In this document: positions 49,741-59,343 of the stretch, piece by piece
How positions within the stretch are numbered: position 1 is the stretch's first letter
Layout: every line of letters begins with the position of its first letter
Assembly: GCF_965638725.1 (NCBI RefSeq)
Contig: NC_134981.1
Span: 44,854,849-44,918,848, forward strand
Direction of reading: 5' to 3'
Origin: Aptenodytes patagonicus
Lineage: Eukaryota; Chordata; Aves; Sphenisciformes; Spheniscidae
Length of the DNA: 64,000 nt
Made by a program: the position numbers and the translations under genes
The notes under the pieces: model-generated
Seen by the model: only the letters and a program-made list of their open reading frames with translations
Database searches by the model: none
What the model was told of the DNA's origin: nothing

Positions 49741-50058
49741 AATTTCCTTCCTAGTAGCTGGTACAGTGCTGTGTTTTGGATTTTGGATGAGAACAAAGTT
49801 GATAACACACCGATGTTTTAGTTGTTGCTAGGTAATGCTTACACTAGCCAAGGACTTTATAGTTTCCAATGCTCTACCGACTGAGAAGGCTGCAGGTGCG
49901 CGGGAAGCTAGGAGGGGGGGCACAGCCAAACTGGCCAAAGAAACATTCCATACCATGTGACGTCATGCTCAGTACATAAACTGGGGAAAGCTGGGTGGGA
50001 AGGGCCGCTGCTCGGGGACTGGCTGGGCATTGGTCGGCGGGTGGTGAGCAATTGCGTT

Positions 50059-50595
50059 TGTCGTGGTTTAATTTCAGTCGGCAACTAAGCACCACGCAGC
50101 CGCTCGCTCACTCCCCCCCACCCAGTGGGATGGGGGAGAGAATTGGAAGAGCACAAGTGAGAAAAAGTCCTGGGTTGAGATAAAAACAGTTTAATAATTG
50201 AAATAAAATAATAATAATAATAATATAAATATAATAATACACAAAGCAAGTGATGCACAGTACAATTGCTCACCACCCGCCGACCGATGCCCAGACAGCC
50301 CCCGAGCAGCGGCCCCCCTGGCCAGCTTTCCCCAGTTTATGTACTGCGCATGACATCACATGGTATGGAATGTCCCTTTGGCCAGTTTGGCTGTGCCCCC
50401 TCCCAGCTTCTTGTGCACCTCCAGCCTTCTCAGTCGGTAGAGCATGGGAAGCTGAAAAGTCCTTGGCTAGTGTATGCATTACCTAGCAGCAACTAAAACA
50501 CCGGTGTGTTATCAACTTTGTTCTCATCCTAAATCCAAAACACTGTACCAGCTACTAGAAAGGAAATTAACTCTATCCCTGCCAAAACCAGGACA
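50059..50595 (-). mobile_element. 3' LTR of ERVL-3, type A1
   Basis: 537 bases, on the minus strand TGTCCTGGTTTTGG to TTAAACCACGACA. Its mid part (GGGCATCGGTCGGCGGGTGG, CAATTGTACTGTGCATCAC, then (ATT)n) is of A1 type. Confidence 0.94.
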
Positions 50596-50611
50596 ATATC
50601 CACCCCTTATT
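50596..50611 (-). promoter_or_regulatory. Polypurine tract of ERVL-3
   Basis: On the minus strand AATAAGGGGTGGATAT directly precedes the 3' LTR. Confidence 0.9.
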
Positions 50612-51053
50612 CTATACCATCTGCGTCATGCTCAAGTCTCATATTTTCCAGTACATTTTCATTATTCACCACCCCCCTTTTTTTTTTTAATACACACACA
50701 CACACACACACACACAGAGATATCATTCCCTTCGTCTGTGGGCCATCCCTCTAAAATGTTCGGTGAGTTCATTTAGTCCATGACTTCGGGCTCCATCTGT
50801 CATAATAATCTTTCAGGGCAGGAAAAATGGAGATGGTATGTGGTGTTGGATTGTTCCATGTTGAAGTCAGTTCTGGTACCATCATCACTGTGCTTTGCTT
50901 GGTTTCACTAAAGTTATTCTTCATTAGTCTGGGTGATTCTTATTGTAATAACATTAGTATGGCATATAATATTATTAGTATGATTAGTATATCTGTGTAT
51001 TATTAGTATAACTATTATAACTATAATTAGTACTTAACATCACATATTTCAGA
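50612..51053 (-). other. ERVL-3 3' untranslated region with (AC)n
   Basis: No env-like frame. It includes an (AC)14-type microsatellite at 50690-50717 and AT-rich sequence near 50940-51040. Confidence 0.8.
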
Positions 51054-54000
51054 TCATTGGCTATTCTCACCCAAAATCAAATCCCCTTGAGGTACACATC
51101 GGACTTCCCCATCCTTCCGCATTATCCACCAAGTGCACCCAGGTCCTTGAGCAAAAGCAATCCCATGGATGTGTCTGCCTCTGCCCGAGGCAGGAATAAC
51201 CCAGACTGTCTTCCCCAGCATATTTTTTATGTGCACTACAGGGACTTTATTCCCATCTACAGTACGTAAAAGTTCTGACTGGGCAGGGCCTGCTCGATTG
51301 GCAGATCCCCGAGTGTTGACTAACCAGGTGGCCTTTGCTAAATGCGTATCCCAATGTTTAAACGTCCCGCCACCCATTGCTCTCAGTGTAGTCTTTAACA
51401 GTCCATTGTATCGTTCGATTTTCCCAGAAGCTGGTGCATGACAGGGGATGTGATATACCCACTCAATGCCGTGCTCTTTGGCCCAGGTGTCTATGAGGTT
51501 GTTTCGGAAATGAGTCCCGTTGTCTGACTCAATTCTTTCTGGGGTGCCATGTCGCCATAGGACTTGCTTTTCAAGGCCCAGGATAGTGTTCTGGGCAGTG
51601 GCATGGGGCACAGGATATGTTTCCAGCCATCCGGGGGTTGCCTCCACCATTGTAAGCATGTGGCGCTTGCCTTGGCGGCTTTGTGGGAGTGTGATATAAT
51701 CAATCTGCCAGGCCTCCCCATAGTTATATTTCAGCCATCGTCCTCCATACCAAAGAGGCTTTAACCGCTTGGCTTGCTTGATTGCAGCACATGTTTCACA
51801 TTCATGGATAACCTGTGCTATAGTGTCCATGGTCAAGTCCACCCCTCGATCACGAGCCCATCTGTATGTTGCATCTCTTCCTTGGTGACCTGAGGTGTCA
51901 TGGGCCCACCGAGCTAGAAATAACTCACCCTTATGTTGCCAGTCCAGCTCCACCTGAGCCACTTCAGTCTTAGCAGCCTGTTCCACCTGCTGGTTGTTTT
52001 GATGTTCTTCAGTGGCCCGACTCTTGGGTACGTGAGCATCTACGTGATGGACTTTTACAACTGGGTTCTCCACCCGGGCAGCAATATCTTGCCACAATGC
52101 GGCAGCCCAGATGGGTTTGCCTCTGCGCTGCCAGTTGCTCCGCTTCCATTGCTGCAACCACCCCCACAGGGCATTTGCCACCATCCCTGAGTCAGTGTAG
52201 AGATAGAGCACTGGCCACTTTTCTCGGTCAGCAATGTCTAAAGCCAGCTGGATGGCCTTTACTTCTGCAAATTGGCTCGATTCACCTTCTCCTTCAGCAG
52301 TTTCTACAACTTGTCGCATAGGCCTCCATAAAGCAGCTTTCCACCTCCGATGCTTTCCCACAAGACGACAGGACCCATCAGTGAACAGGGCATATTGCTT
52401 CTCATTTCCTGGTAGTTCATTATACATTGGGGCCTCTTCAGCACGCGTTACCTCCTCCTCTGGCGATATTCCAAAATCTTTGCCCTCTGGCCAATCCATG
52501 ATCACTTCCAGGATTCCTGGGCAACTGGGGTTTCCTATTCGAGCCCGTTGTGTGATCAGTGCGACCCACTTACTCCATGTAGCATCAGTTGCATGATGTG
52601 TACAGGGGACCCTCCCTCTGAACATCCAGCCTAGCACCGGCAGTCGGGGTGCCAGGAGGAGCTGTGCTTCAGTGCCGATCACTTCCGAAGCAGCTCGAAC
52701 CCCTTCATATGCTGCTAATATCTCTTTTTCAGTTGGAGTATAGCGGGCCTCGGATCCTCTGTATCCCCGACTCCAAAACCCTAGGGGTCGACCTCGAGTC
52801 TCCCCTGGTGCTTTCTGCCAGAGGCTCCAGGTAGGGCCATTCTCCCCGGCTCCGGTATAGAGCACATTTTTTACCTCTTGCCCTGCCCGGACTGGCCCCA
52901 GGGCTACTGCATGAACTATCTCCTCTTTAATTTCTCCAAAGGCTTGTCGTTGCTCAGGGCCCCATTTGAAATCGTTCTTCTATCGGGTCACTTGATAGAG
53001 AGGGTTTACAATCAGACTGTAATTTGGAATATGCATTCTCCAAAAACCCACGACGCCTAAGAAAGCTTGTGTTTCCTTTTTGCTAGTTGGTGGAGACATG
53101 GCTGTTATTTTGTTGATCACATCCATTGGGATCTGACGACGTCCATCTTGCCATTTTATTCCTAAAAATTGGATCTCCTGTGCAGGTCCCTTGGCCTTAC
53201 TTTGTTTTATGGCAAAACCGGCCTTCAGCAGGATTTGGACTATTTCCTTCCCTTTTTCAAAAACTTCTCCTGCTGTGTTGCCCCACACGATGATGTCATC
53301 AATGTACTGCAGGTGTTCCAGAGCTCCACCCTGTTCTAGTGCAGTCTGGATCAGTCCATGGCAAATGGTGGGGCTGTGTTTCCACCCCTGGGGCAGTCGG
53401 TTCCAGGTGTACTGAACGCCCCTCCAAGTGAAAGCAAATTGTGGCCTGCACTCCGCTGCCAAAGGGATTGAGAAAAACGCATTAGCAATATCAACTGTGG
53501 CATACCACGTGGCTGCCTTTGATTCCAATTCGTATTGAAGTTCTAGCATGTCTGGCACGGCAGCACTCAGCGGTGGCGTGACTTCATTTAGGCCACGATA
53601 GTCTACTGTTCGTCTCCACTCTCCATTAGACTTCCGCACTGGCCATATGGGACTGTTAAAGGGTGAGCGAGTCTTGCTGATCACTCCTTGGCTCTCCAGT
53701 CGACGAATCAGCTCATGAATGGGAATCAGGGAGTCTCGGTTGGTGTGATATTGCCGCCGGTGCACCGTGGTGGTAGCGATTGGCACTTGTTGGTCTTCGA
53801 CCTTCAGCAACCCCACAACAGAAGGGTCCTCCAAGAGACGAGGCAAGGTGGACAGCTGTTTAATTTCCTCCATCTCCAAGGCAGCTATACCAAAAGCCCA
53901 CCGGTACCCTTTTGGGTCCTTGAAATACCCTCTCCTGAGGTAGTCTATGCCAAGGATGCACGGAGCCTCTGGGCCAGTCACAATGGGGTGCTTCTGCCAC

Positions 54001-54185
54001 CCATTCCCAGTTAGACTGACTTCAGCTTCCAATACAGTTAGCTGTTGGGATCCCCCTGTCACCCCAGAAATACAGATGGGTTCTGTCCCTATATATCTTG
54101 ATGGCATTAGGGTACACTGTGCACCGGTGTCTACTAGAGCCTTATACTTCTGTGGGTCTGATGTGCCAGGCCACCGAATCCACAC
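51054..54185 (-). pseudogene. pol: ERVL-3 pol (protease, RT, RNase H, integrase), one stop
   Basis: A single frame interrupted only by TAG at 52980-52982. The first part (54185-52980, 401 codons) has protease LVDTGAQ (Asp19), RT with VDIANAFF near 232, LPQGWKHSPT near 264 and YIDD at 294-297. The second part (open through 52865-51054) has RNase H (LFTDGSC, YTDSGMVANAL), the integrase HHCC region (GHQGRDATYRW...HECETC), and catalytic WQIDYI, ESDNGTHF and GKIERYNG with 35 residues between the last Asp and Glu. The TAG sits where the other copies have two consecutive codons (Arg-Lys), as an apparent 3-base insertion. ERVL identity rests on the PTICHGLIQ and HAPASGKIERYNG style boxes. Confidence 0.95.
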
Positions 54186-54239
54186 AGTCCAGTAAACCCG
54201 GTTGTCCCTTTCCTCCCCCTGGCTGGAGGCAGGGCCCCT

Positions 54240-56007
54240 CTAATCCTCATCACAGTAGTCATTTCTCATTTCTTGTACGTACGAGTCAGAAGTTTCTTCA
54301 TTAAGATCAAGAGTAAGACCAGCCCTTCTACTCTCTCTGGGGAACTGCCCGCTGGAAACTGGAGCAGCAATTTTCCTGGAAGAACCTCTTTCTGTGATTG
54401 TTTTCCCTTGTAATTCGCGTACCCGTGCCCCTAGGGCTGCAGTAGGTTTCCCATCGCACTTCCTCATGTCCTCTCCGTGGTCACGCAGATAAAACCATAG
54501 GGTGCCCCGTGGTGTGTACCCTTTATATTCTCTCTCGAGCAAAAGAACGCTGACTCCTAATAGCTGAGATACTGGTCCGTACAGGTGAGGAGTAGGACCT
54601 ATCCTCTCTGAGTTGCTGGATCTCCCGGGACAGTTTTTCAGACAGTTTCTCCACAGCCGAGACGAGGGAGGAAGAAAGACTTTCCTCGTATTGCCGGAGT
54701 TGACTAGCCAATTCATCCACCGTTTGTTCCTCTCCATCTTTCCTGGTCATCACTGCCAATGAGTTGGCATATGACAGTGGTGAGCTCCTTATAAACTTCC
54801 GCCACATGGGTCGTGTGCACTTGACTTCGTCTGGATCTTTGGATAGTTGTTCATTGTTCAGGTCATCATAAATCACCTCCAGCACAGCTAATTCCCTCAG
54901 AAACTGGATACCCTTCTCCATGGTGGCCCACTTGCTTGGGCGACATATGACATCTTCCTTGAAGGGATACCTTTCCTTCACGCTTGACAAGAGTCGCCTC
55001 CAAAGGCTGAGGACTCGTGTCCCTTTTCCAATCGCTTTGTCAATGCCCCCTTCCCTAGAAAGGGATCCCAGCTGCTTGGCTTCCCTAACCTCTAATTCCA
55101 GGCTACTGGCCCCATTATCCCAGCACCGGAGCAGCCAGGTGACAATATGCTCGCCTGGACGACGGCTGAAATCTTTTCGTATATCTCACAGCTCGTTCAG
55201 GGATAGAGATCGGGTGGTCACTGCCTCGTTTATGAGTTCTTCCTCTTCCTCCTCCCCAATCAGCGGCCGGCTCTCCTCCTCCTGTTCTCGTGATGGCCCT
55301 TCTCCAGGGTAGTCTGCCTCATCCACTTCTTCCCCAGGCTCCCTTTTAGAAGAAGCTTCTTCCTCCCTTACTAAACGAGCCGACTTCCGCTTCCAAAATT
55401 TCTTCTTGTGTACAGGGGCGACTGATACCGGCACAGGCTGGTTCTTTGGTTCAGCCACAGGGCGTCTTGCTGGGGTTGGAGTGGCGGCAGTGCAAGTGCA
55501 TGTCACTGGAGTCTGAGTGGCCGCAGGGCCTGTTGCCGGGGTTGGAGTGGCCGCAGTGCATGTCACCGGGGTCTGAGTGGCCGCAGTGCAAGTGCATGTC
55601 GCCGGAGTCTGAGTGGCCGCAGGGCCTGTTGCTGGCGTCTGCGTAGCTGCAGTGCATGTTGCTGGGGTCGGAGTGGCTGCAGGGCCTGTTGCCGGGGTCT
55701 GAGTGGCCGCAGGGCGTGTTGCCCGGGTCTGAGTGGCCGCAGTGCGTGTCGTTTTACTGTCAGAGCCAGAGACCTTCTCTTCCCTTTGAGGATACTGAAT
55801 GGTGTTGTACAGGGCTCGGTAGGCATGGGCCAGGCCCCAGCACGTTGCAATGAGCTGCATCTCTCTGGAGTTGCCAGGGTGACAGCATACTTTTTCCAAA
55901 TATTCTACTAGCTTTTCAGGATTCTGCACTTGCTCAGGGGTGAAGTTCCAAAACACTGGGGGTGCCCATTGGCCTAGGTACTTGCCCATCTTGTCCCACA
56001 CACTCAT
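54240..56007 (-). pseudogene. gag: ERVL-3 gag, with one stop and one frameshift
   Basis: The first ATG in the gag frame is 56007 (MSVWDKMGKYLGQWAPPVFW). After a matrix-like start comes a tandem Thr/Ala/Pro-rich array (about 55750-55446), then a basic stretch (KKKFWKRKSARL) and an acidic one (GEEEEEELINEA). TGA at 55186-55188 interrupts the frame where an Arg codon (CGA) is likely. The capsid-like part continues to 54523 (RYPFKEDVICRPSKW, YDDLNNEQLSKDPDEV), and the last part is in another frame (54737-54240), ending at TAG in the same frame as pol. No CCHC knuckle was seen, in line with spuma-like gag. Confidence 0.88.
55446..55750 (-). repeat. Tandem TPAT/AATQ repeat in gag
   Basis: About a dozen copies of a unit of 10-12 residues (variants of AATQTPATG and AATPTPATC), with the DNA unit near 30-36 bases (GGAGTCTGAGTGGCCGCAG in plus-strand reading). 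The units are nearly identical in sequence, which points to recent unequal exchange. Confidence 0.93.
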
Positions 56008-56479
56008 GACTATCCAGCCTTGGGGCAGATCTCTGGATGATATTCTTAAATTGCTTACCAACTTTAGACAAAACCGAAACAGTATTCCCAAGAAGTATTA
56101 ATAGAAGTATCTTAACTGCCCAAGGATGTTCAAAATACTGAAAAATTACTGTAATGAAGGAGGAAACATCATAGAAGAAGGTAGTGACACTGCCATTCTG
56201 TATTTCCTCCGTAAAAAAACTCTCAGAAAAGTCACTGTAATTGCTAGTTGTCTCCACGAAATGGTCTCCATGGTACAGTAACGGCTTCATTGTGAAATTT
56301 ACATACCACACTAACGTCAAGGTCAATGTTCTAAAAACAAACCTCACAAGTGAGACATTACTATTCACTGCAGACCACAGCAAACTGCAAAACCCAACAC
56401 CAATCTTTAACATGTACAGCAGGAAAAAGAGCACGATGCAGATTATACAAATCAATATCGAGAATAGAGAAACCAACAT
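55934..56479 (-). CDS. Pre-gag membrane-protein ORF (ERVL-3)
   Basis: An ATG at 56479, 77 bases after the primer binding site, opens 181 codons that overlap the gag start in another frame. The N-terminal 25 or so residues are a strong hydrophobic segment (SLFSILICIICIVLFFLLYML), and a second one follows after a short gap (residues 30-60). Four N-glycosylation motifs (NVS, NFT, NYS, NGS) fall in the middle, and a third hydrophobic segment (AVKILLLILLGNTVSVL) lies near residues 125-142. The function is unknown. It is not a known part of ERVL. The homologous region of ERVL-2 supports it as a real, once-coding sequence. Alternatives are a chance frame or a spliced leader peptide. Confidence 0.65.
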   Translation of the reverse strand: MLVSLFSILICIICIVLFFLLYMLKIGVGFCSLLWSAVNSNVSLVRFVFRTLTLTLVWYVNFTMKPLLYHGDHFVETTSNYSDFSESFFTEEIQNGSVTTFFYDVSSFITVIFQYFEHPWAVKILLLILLGNTVSVLSKVGKQFKNIIQRSAPRLDSHECVGQDGQVPRPMGTPSVLELHP

Positions 56480-56555
56480 TGTGACCCACAACTATTAACA
56501 GATATAAGTTCCTTAATACACTCCGGTTAATCTGTTATTATCTCAAACCCTTCGT

Positions 56556-56573
56556 GCCCCACGTTGGGCACCA
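56556..56573 (-). promoter_or_regulatory. Primer binding site, tRNA-Lys type (ERVL-3)
   Basis: On the minus strand TGGTGCCCAACGTGGGGC, complementary to tRNA-Lys1,2 with one mismatch, 8 bases after the 5' LTR. The sequence after it does not follow the tRNA. Confidence 0.95.
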
Positions 56574-56581
56574 AAAAGGAC

Positions 56582-57174
56582 TGTCGTGGCTTAATCTCAG
56601 TCGGCAACTGAGCACCACGCAGCCGCTCGCTCACTCCCCCCACAGTGGGATGGGGGAGAGAATCGGAAGGGTAAAAGTGAGAAAACTCATGGGTTGAGAT
56701 AAAGGCAGTTTAATAGGTAAAGCAAAAGCCGCGTACGCAAGCAAAGCAAAACAAGGAATTCATTCACTACTTCCCATCGGCAGGCAGGTGTTCAGCCATC
56801 TCCAGGAAAGCAGGGCTCCATCACGCGTAACGGTTACTTGGGAAGACAAACGCCATCACTCCGAACGTCCCCCCCTTCCTCCTGCTTCCCCCAGCTTTAT
56901 ATACTGAGCATGACGTCACATGGTATGGAATATCCCTTTGGCCAGTTTGGGTCAGCTGTCCTGGCTGTGCCCCCTCCCAGCTTCTTGTGCACCTCCAGCC
57001 TTCTCAGTCAGTAGAGCATGGGGAGCTGAAAAGTCCTTGACTAGTGTAAGCACTACCTAGCAACAACTAAAACATCGGTGTGTTATCAACATTGTTCTCA
57101 CCCTAAATCCAAAACACAGCACTGTACCAGCTACTAGGAAGGAAATTAACTCTATCCCTGCCGAAACCAGGACA
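56582..57174 (-). mobile_element. 5' LTR of ERVL-3, type A2
   Basis: 593 bases, on the minus strand TGTCCTGGTTTCGGC to TTAAGCCACGACA. TATATAAAGC is the TATA box. Its mid part (GGCGTTTGTCTTCCCAAG, GTAACCGTTACGCGTG) is of A2 type, like 63495 and 45388. Confidence 0.95.
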
Positions 57175-57619
57175 GCGTTGTGCATCACTTGCTTTGTGTA
57201 TTATTATTATTATTATATTATTATTATTTTATTTCAATTATTAAACTGTTTTTATCTCGACCCATGAGTTTTTCTCACTTGTGCTCTTCTAATTCTCTCC
57301 CCCATCCCACCGGGGTGCGGCGGGGAGCGAGTGATCGGCTGCGTGGTGCTCAGTTGCCGGCTGAGGTTAAACCACGACACCAGGTCTCCCGTTTCGTTCC
57401 GGAGAGGGCCCACATTTTCCCTCGTCTTCCTTTTATCCCCGACGTACCTATAGAATCTTTTCTTGTTGCCCTTGACGTCCCTGGCCAGGTTTAATTCTAT
57501 CAGGGCTTTAGCTTTCCTAACCTGATCCCTGGCTGCTCGGACAATTTCTCTGTATTCCTCGCAGGCTACCTGTCCTTGCTTCCACCCTCTGTAGAAGCGG
57601 GGAATAATCTTACGTCCCT

Positions 57620-58900
57620 TTAGATGCTGGGAACCCAGAGTGGTACAGCATCAAATGGGCCTCCAATCCACACACACCATGCCGTGCCATGCAAACCCCA
57701 TCCGCAGAAGAGGTTCTCCCATTTTGTTTCTACTAAAGCCCAATATGCAGACAGAAGTTGTTTTTCAAAAGGCATGTAGTCATGTGGTGGGAGGGAGCCA
57801 ACATGTCCAGAAACCAAGCGGGATTCACCCCCACCACCACCTTTTTGCCACAAGCTCCAATGTGCTACATCACCTCCTGAAACTAGGACTTTCACTTCAA
57901 AAGGTTTGTGAGGTTGCTTAGGACCCAGAGCAACAGCATGGGAGACAGCTTTTTTCATCTTCCCCCCATACAAACTGGACCCTCTTTCTCGCTACATTAT
58001 ACAAGGGTCTTAAAAATCAGTGCTAAGCGTGGGATCAACTGGTGCCAGTACCCCAGTAATCTTACAGAGCGCTGCACATCAACCTTTTTTTGGGGCTCAG
58101 CTATATGAAGTACTGTTTGTTTCACAGCTTCAGGCATAATTTGGCAGGGTCCTTGCCAGATGATGCCTAAACATTTTACCTTAGTTTCTGGCCCTTGTAC
58201 TTTTTGTGGATTAATTTCCCAACCATGCCCTCTCATGGTGTCCACGACCCTGCTCAGTGCCTCCCTGACATCCTGCTCGGTAGGTGCGGTCAGCAGGATG
58301 TCATCAATGTGATGGAACAGTTTACACTTTGGGGACAGGCTGCACTCCCCCAAGTGCTGAGCTACAATCCCATGACAAATCGTGGGGCTGTGCAGGTATC
58401 CCTGAGGCAGCACCGTAAATGTGTACTGCTGGCCTTCCCAGGAAAAGGCAAGCTGTTCCTGCAACTCTTCAGCAATAGGAATACTGAAGGCAGCATTCAC
58501 CAAGTTGGTAACAGCGTGCCAGGCGCTTGCCCCAGCTTCCAGCCACTCTAACAGAGTGACAATGTCCAGCAGGACCCCAGCCATGGGAGCGGCGGCTTTG
58601 TTCAAAAGCCGGTAATCCAGAGTCATAGACCAGGAGCCATCCGGCTTCTTTACAGGCCAAATAAGGCTATTAAAAGGTGTTTGTGTCCCTCAGATAACCC
58701 CTGCTTCTAACAACTGTTTAATAGTTTGAGAGATCTCAGTATGCCTCCCAGGCAGTCGGTATTGTTTTAAGGCTATAGGCTCGAAGGCGGGGAGGGGTGT
58801 CCGGTCAGCACAGCGGAGGGGCGGGGAGGCACAGTCCTCCCTACCATAAGCGCCTGGGTCCGAGGTGATCGGGTACCAAAAGAACATTTTCCCCCAGTGG
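57620..58900 (-). pseudogene. ERV pol fragment (RT, connection), another family
   Basis: On the minus strand: RT start (LKQYRLPGRHTEISQTIKQL, 58790), a TGA at 58690, then MTLDYRLLNKAAAPM, AFSIPIAEELQEQLAF, VLPQGYLHSPTICHG and HHIDDILL (catalytic Asp-Asp kept), to LGYWHQLIPRLALIFKTL near 57997. The connection continues to 57620 with PHDYMPFEKQLLSAYWAL in another frame. The boxes set it apart from both the ERVL and ERV1 copies here. Confidence 0.88.
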
Positions 58901-59343
58901 TATAAAAAGTGTTGCCTGCTAACAGATTATATATCCAGGCACTCTCATTGTCCATACTTGAGCCGAAAACACTGGGTATCCTTCTAGTTGCAAGATTAGA
59001 GAAACTTCTCAAGATGGCTCTTTCCTTCCCTCGAATACATTAATATTTATCAGTTTATTCTTGGGGTATGTTGAGAATTGTTAGGAGTAGTAGCCTCGCT
59101 TAGCACTAGAAGCTAAAGTAGTTGAAGCCTTAGGCAGCAAGAGCTGACCAAGAATAAATGTTTTGGTAAAACTAATGCTACAAACACAGAACTAGCTGAA
59201 ACCGGCAGATGCAAGCAGAATGAAGAAGATAAGGACCAAGGAAACAATTCCAAGAGAATGAGGTAACTTCAGAAGAAGGCCAGCCCAGTGACCAAGAAAA
59301 CCAATAAGAAATCAAGAAAATAAAAAAAAAATCAAAAAAATAG
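58901..59343. other. Unassigned, possibly ERV leader
   Basis: No gene. AGAATAAATG near 59150 is poly(A)-signal-like and the last part is A-rich, so an LTR end and leader of the element to the right are possible. Confidence 0.35.

Larger units (their letters stand above)
50059..57174 (-). mobile_element. ERVL provirus 3 (ERVL-3), nearly complete
   Basis: 7.1 kb flanked by GCGTT (50054-50058, 57175-57179). In transcription order: 5' LTR 57174-56582, primer binding site 56573-56556, pre-gag ORF 56479-55934, gag from 56007, pol to 51054, polypurine tract 50611-50596, 3' LTR 50595-50059. There is no env. Breaks are few: one stop and one frameshift in gag and one stop in pol. It is the most complete ERVL in the window, yet its two LTRs differ in type. 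Confidence 0.96.
49425..57379 (+). mobile_element. LTR, type A1, host of CR1 copy G and ERVL-3
   Basis: Pieces 49425-49455, 49741-50058 and 57180-57379. It begins TGTCCTGG and ends AACCACGACA within the CCAGG duplication, so it was a solo LTR in CR1 copy F before the later insertions. The word CAATTGCGTT/GTGCATCAC is restored across ERVL-3. Confidence 0.93.
47695..57615 (-). mobile_element. CR1 LINE (copy F), split by a 7.95-kb insertion
   Basis: Pieces 47695-49424 and 57380-57615, rejoined by the duplication CCAGG (49420-49424, 57380-57384). Two overlapping open parts (49408-48725, 48770-47790) encode RT blocks [43 protein letters not shown] and FADDTKLSG. The 5' part at 57380-57615 encodes the linker between endonuclease and RT. 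One frameshift near 48750. Confidence 0.94.

Noticed and set aside
55446-55657. CRISPR-like array of direct repeats
   Set aside because: The repeats are contiguous, without unique spacers, in frame with gag, and in a bird genome.
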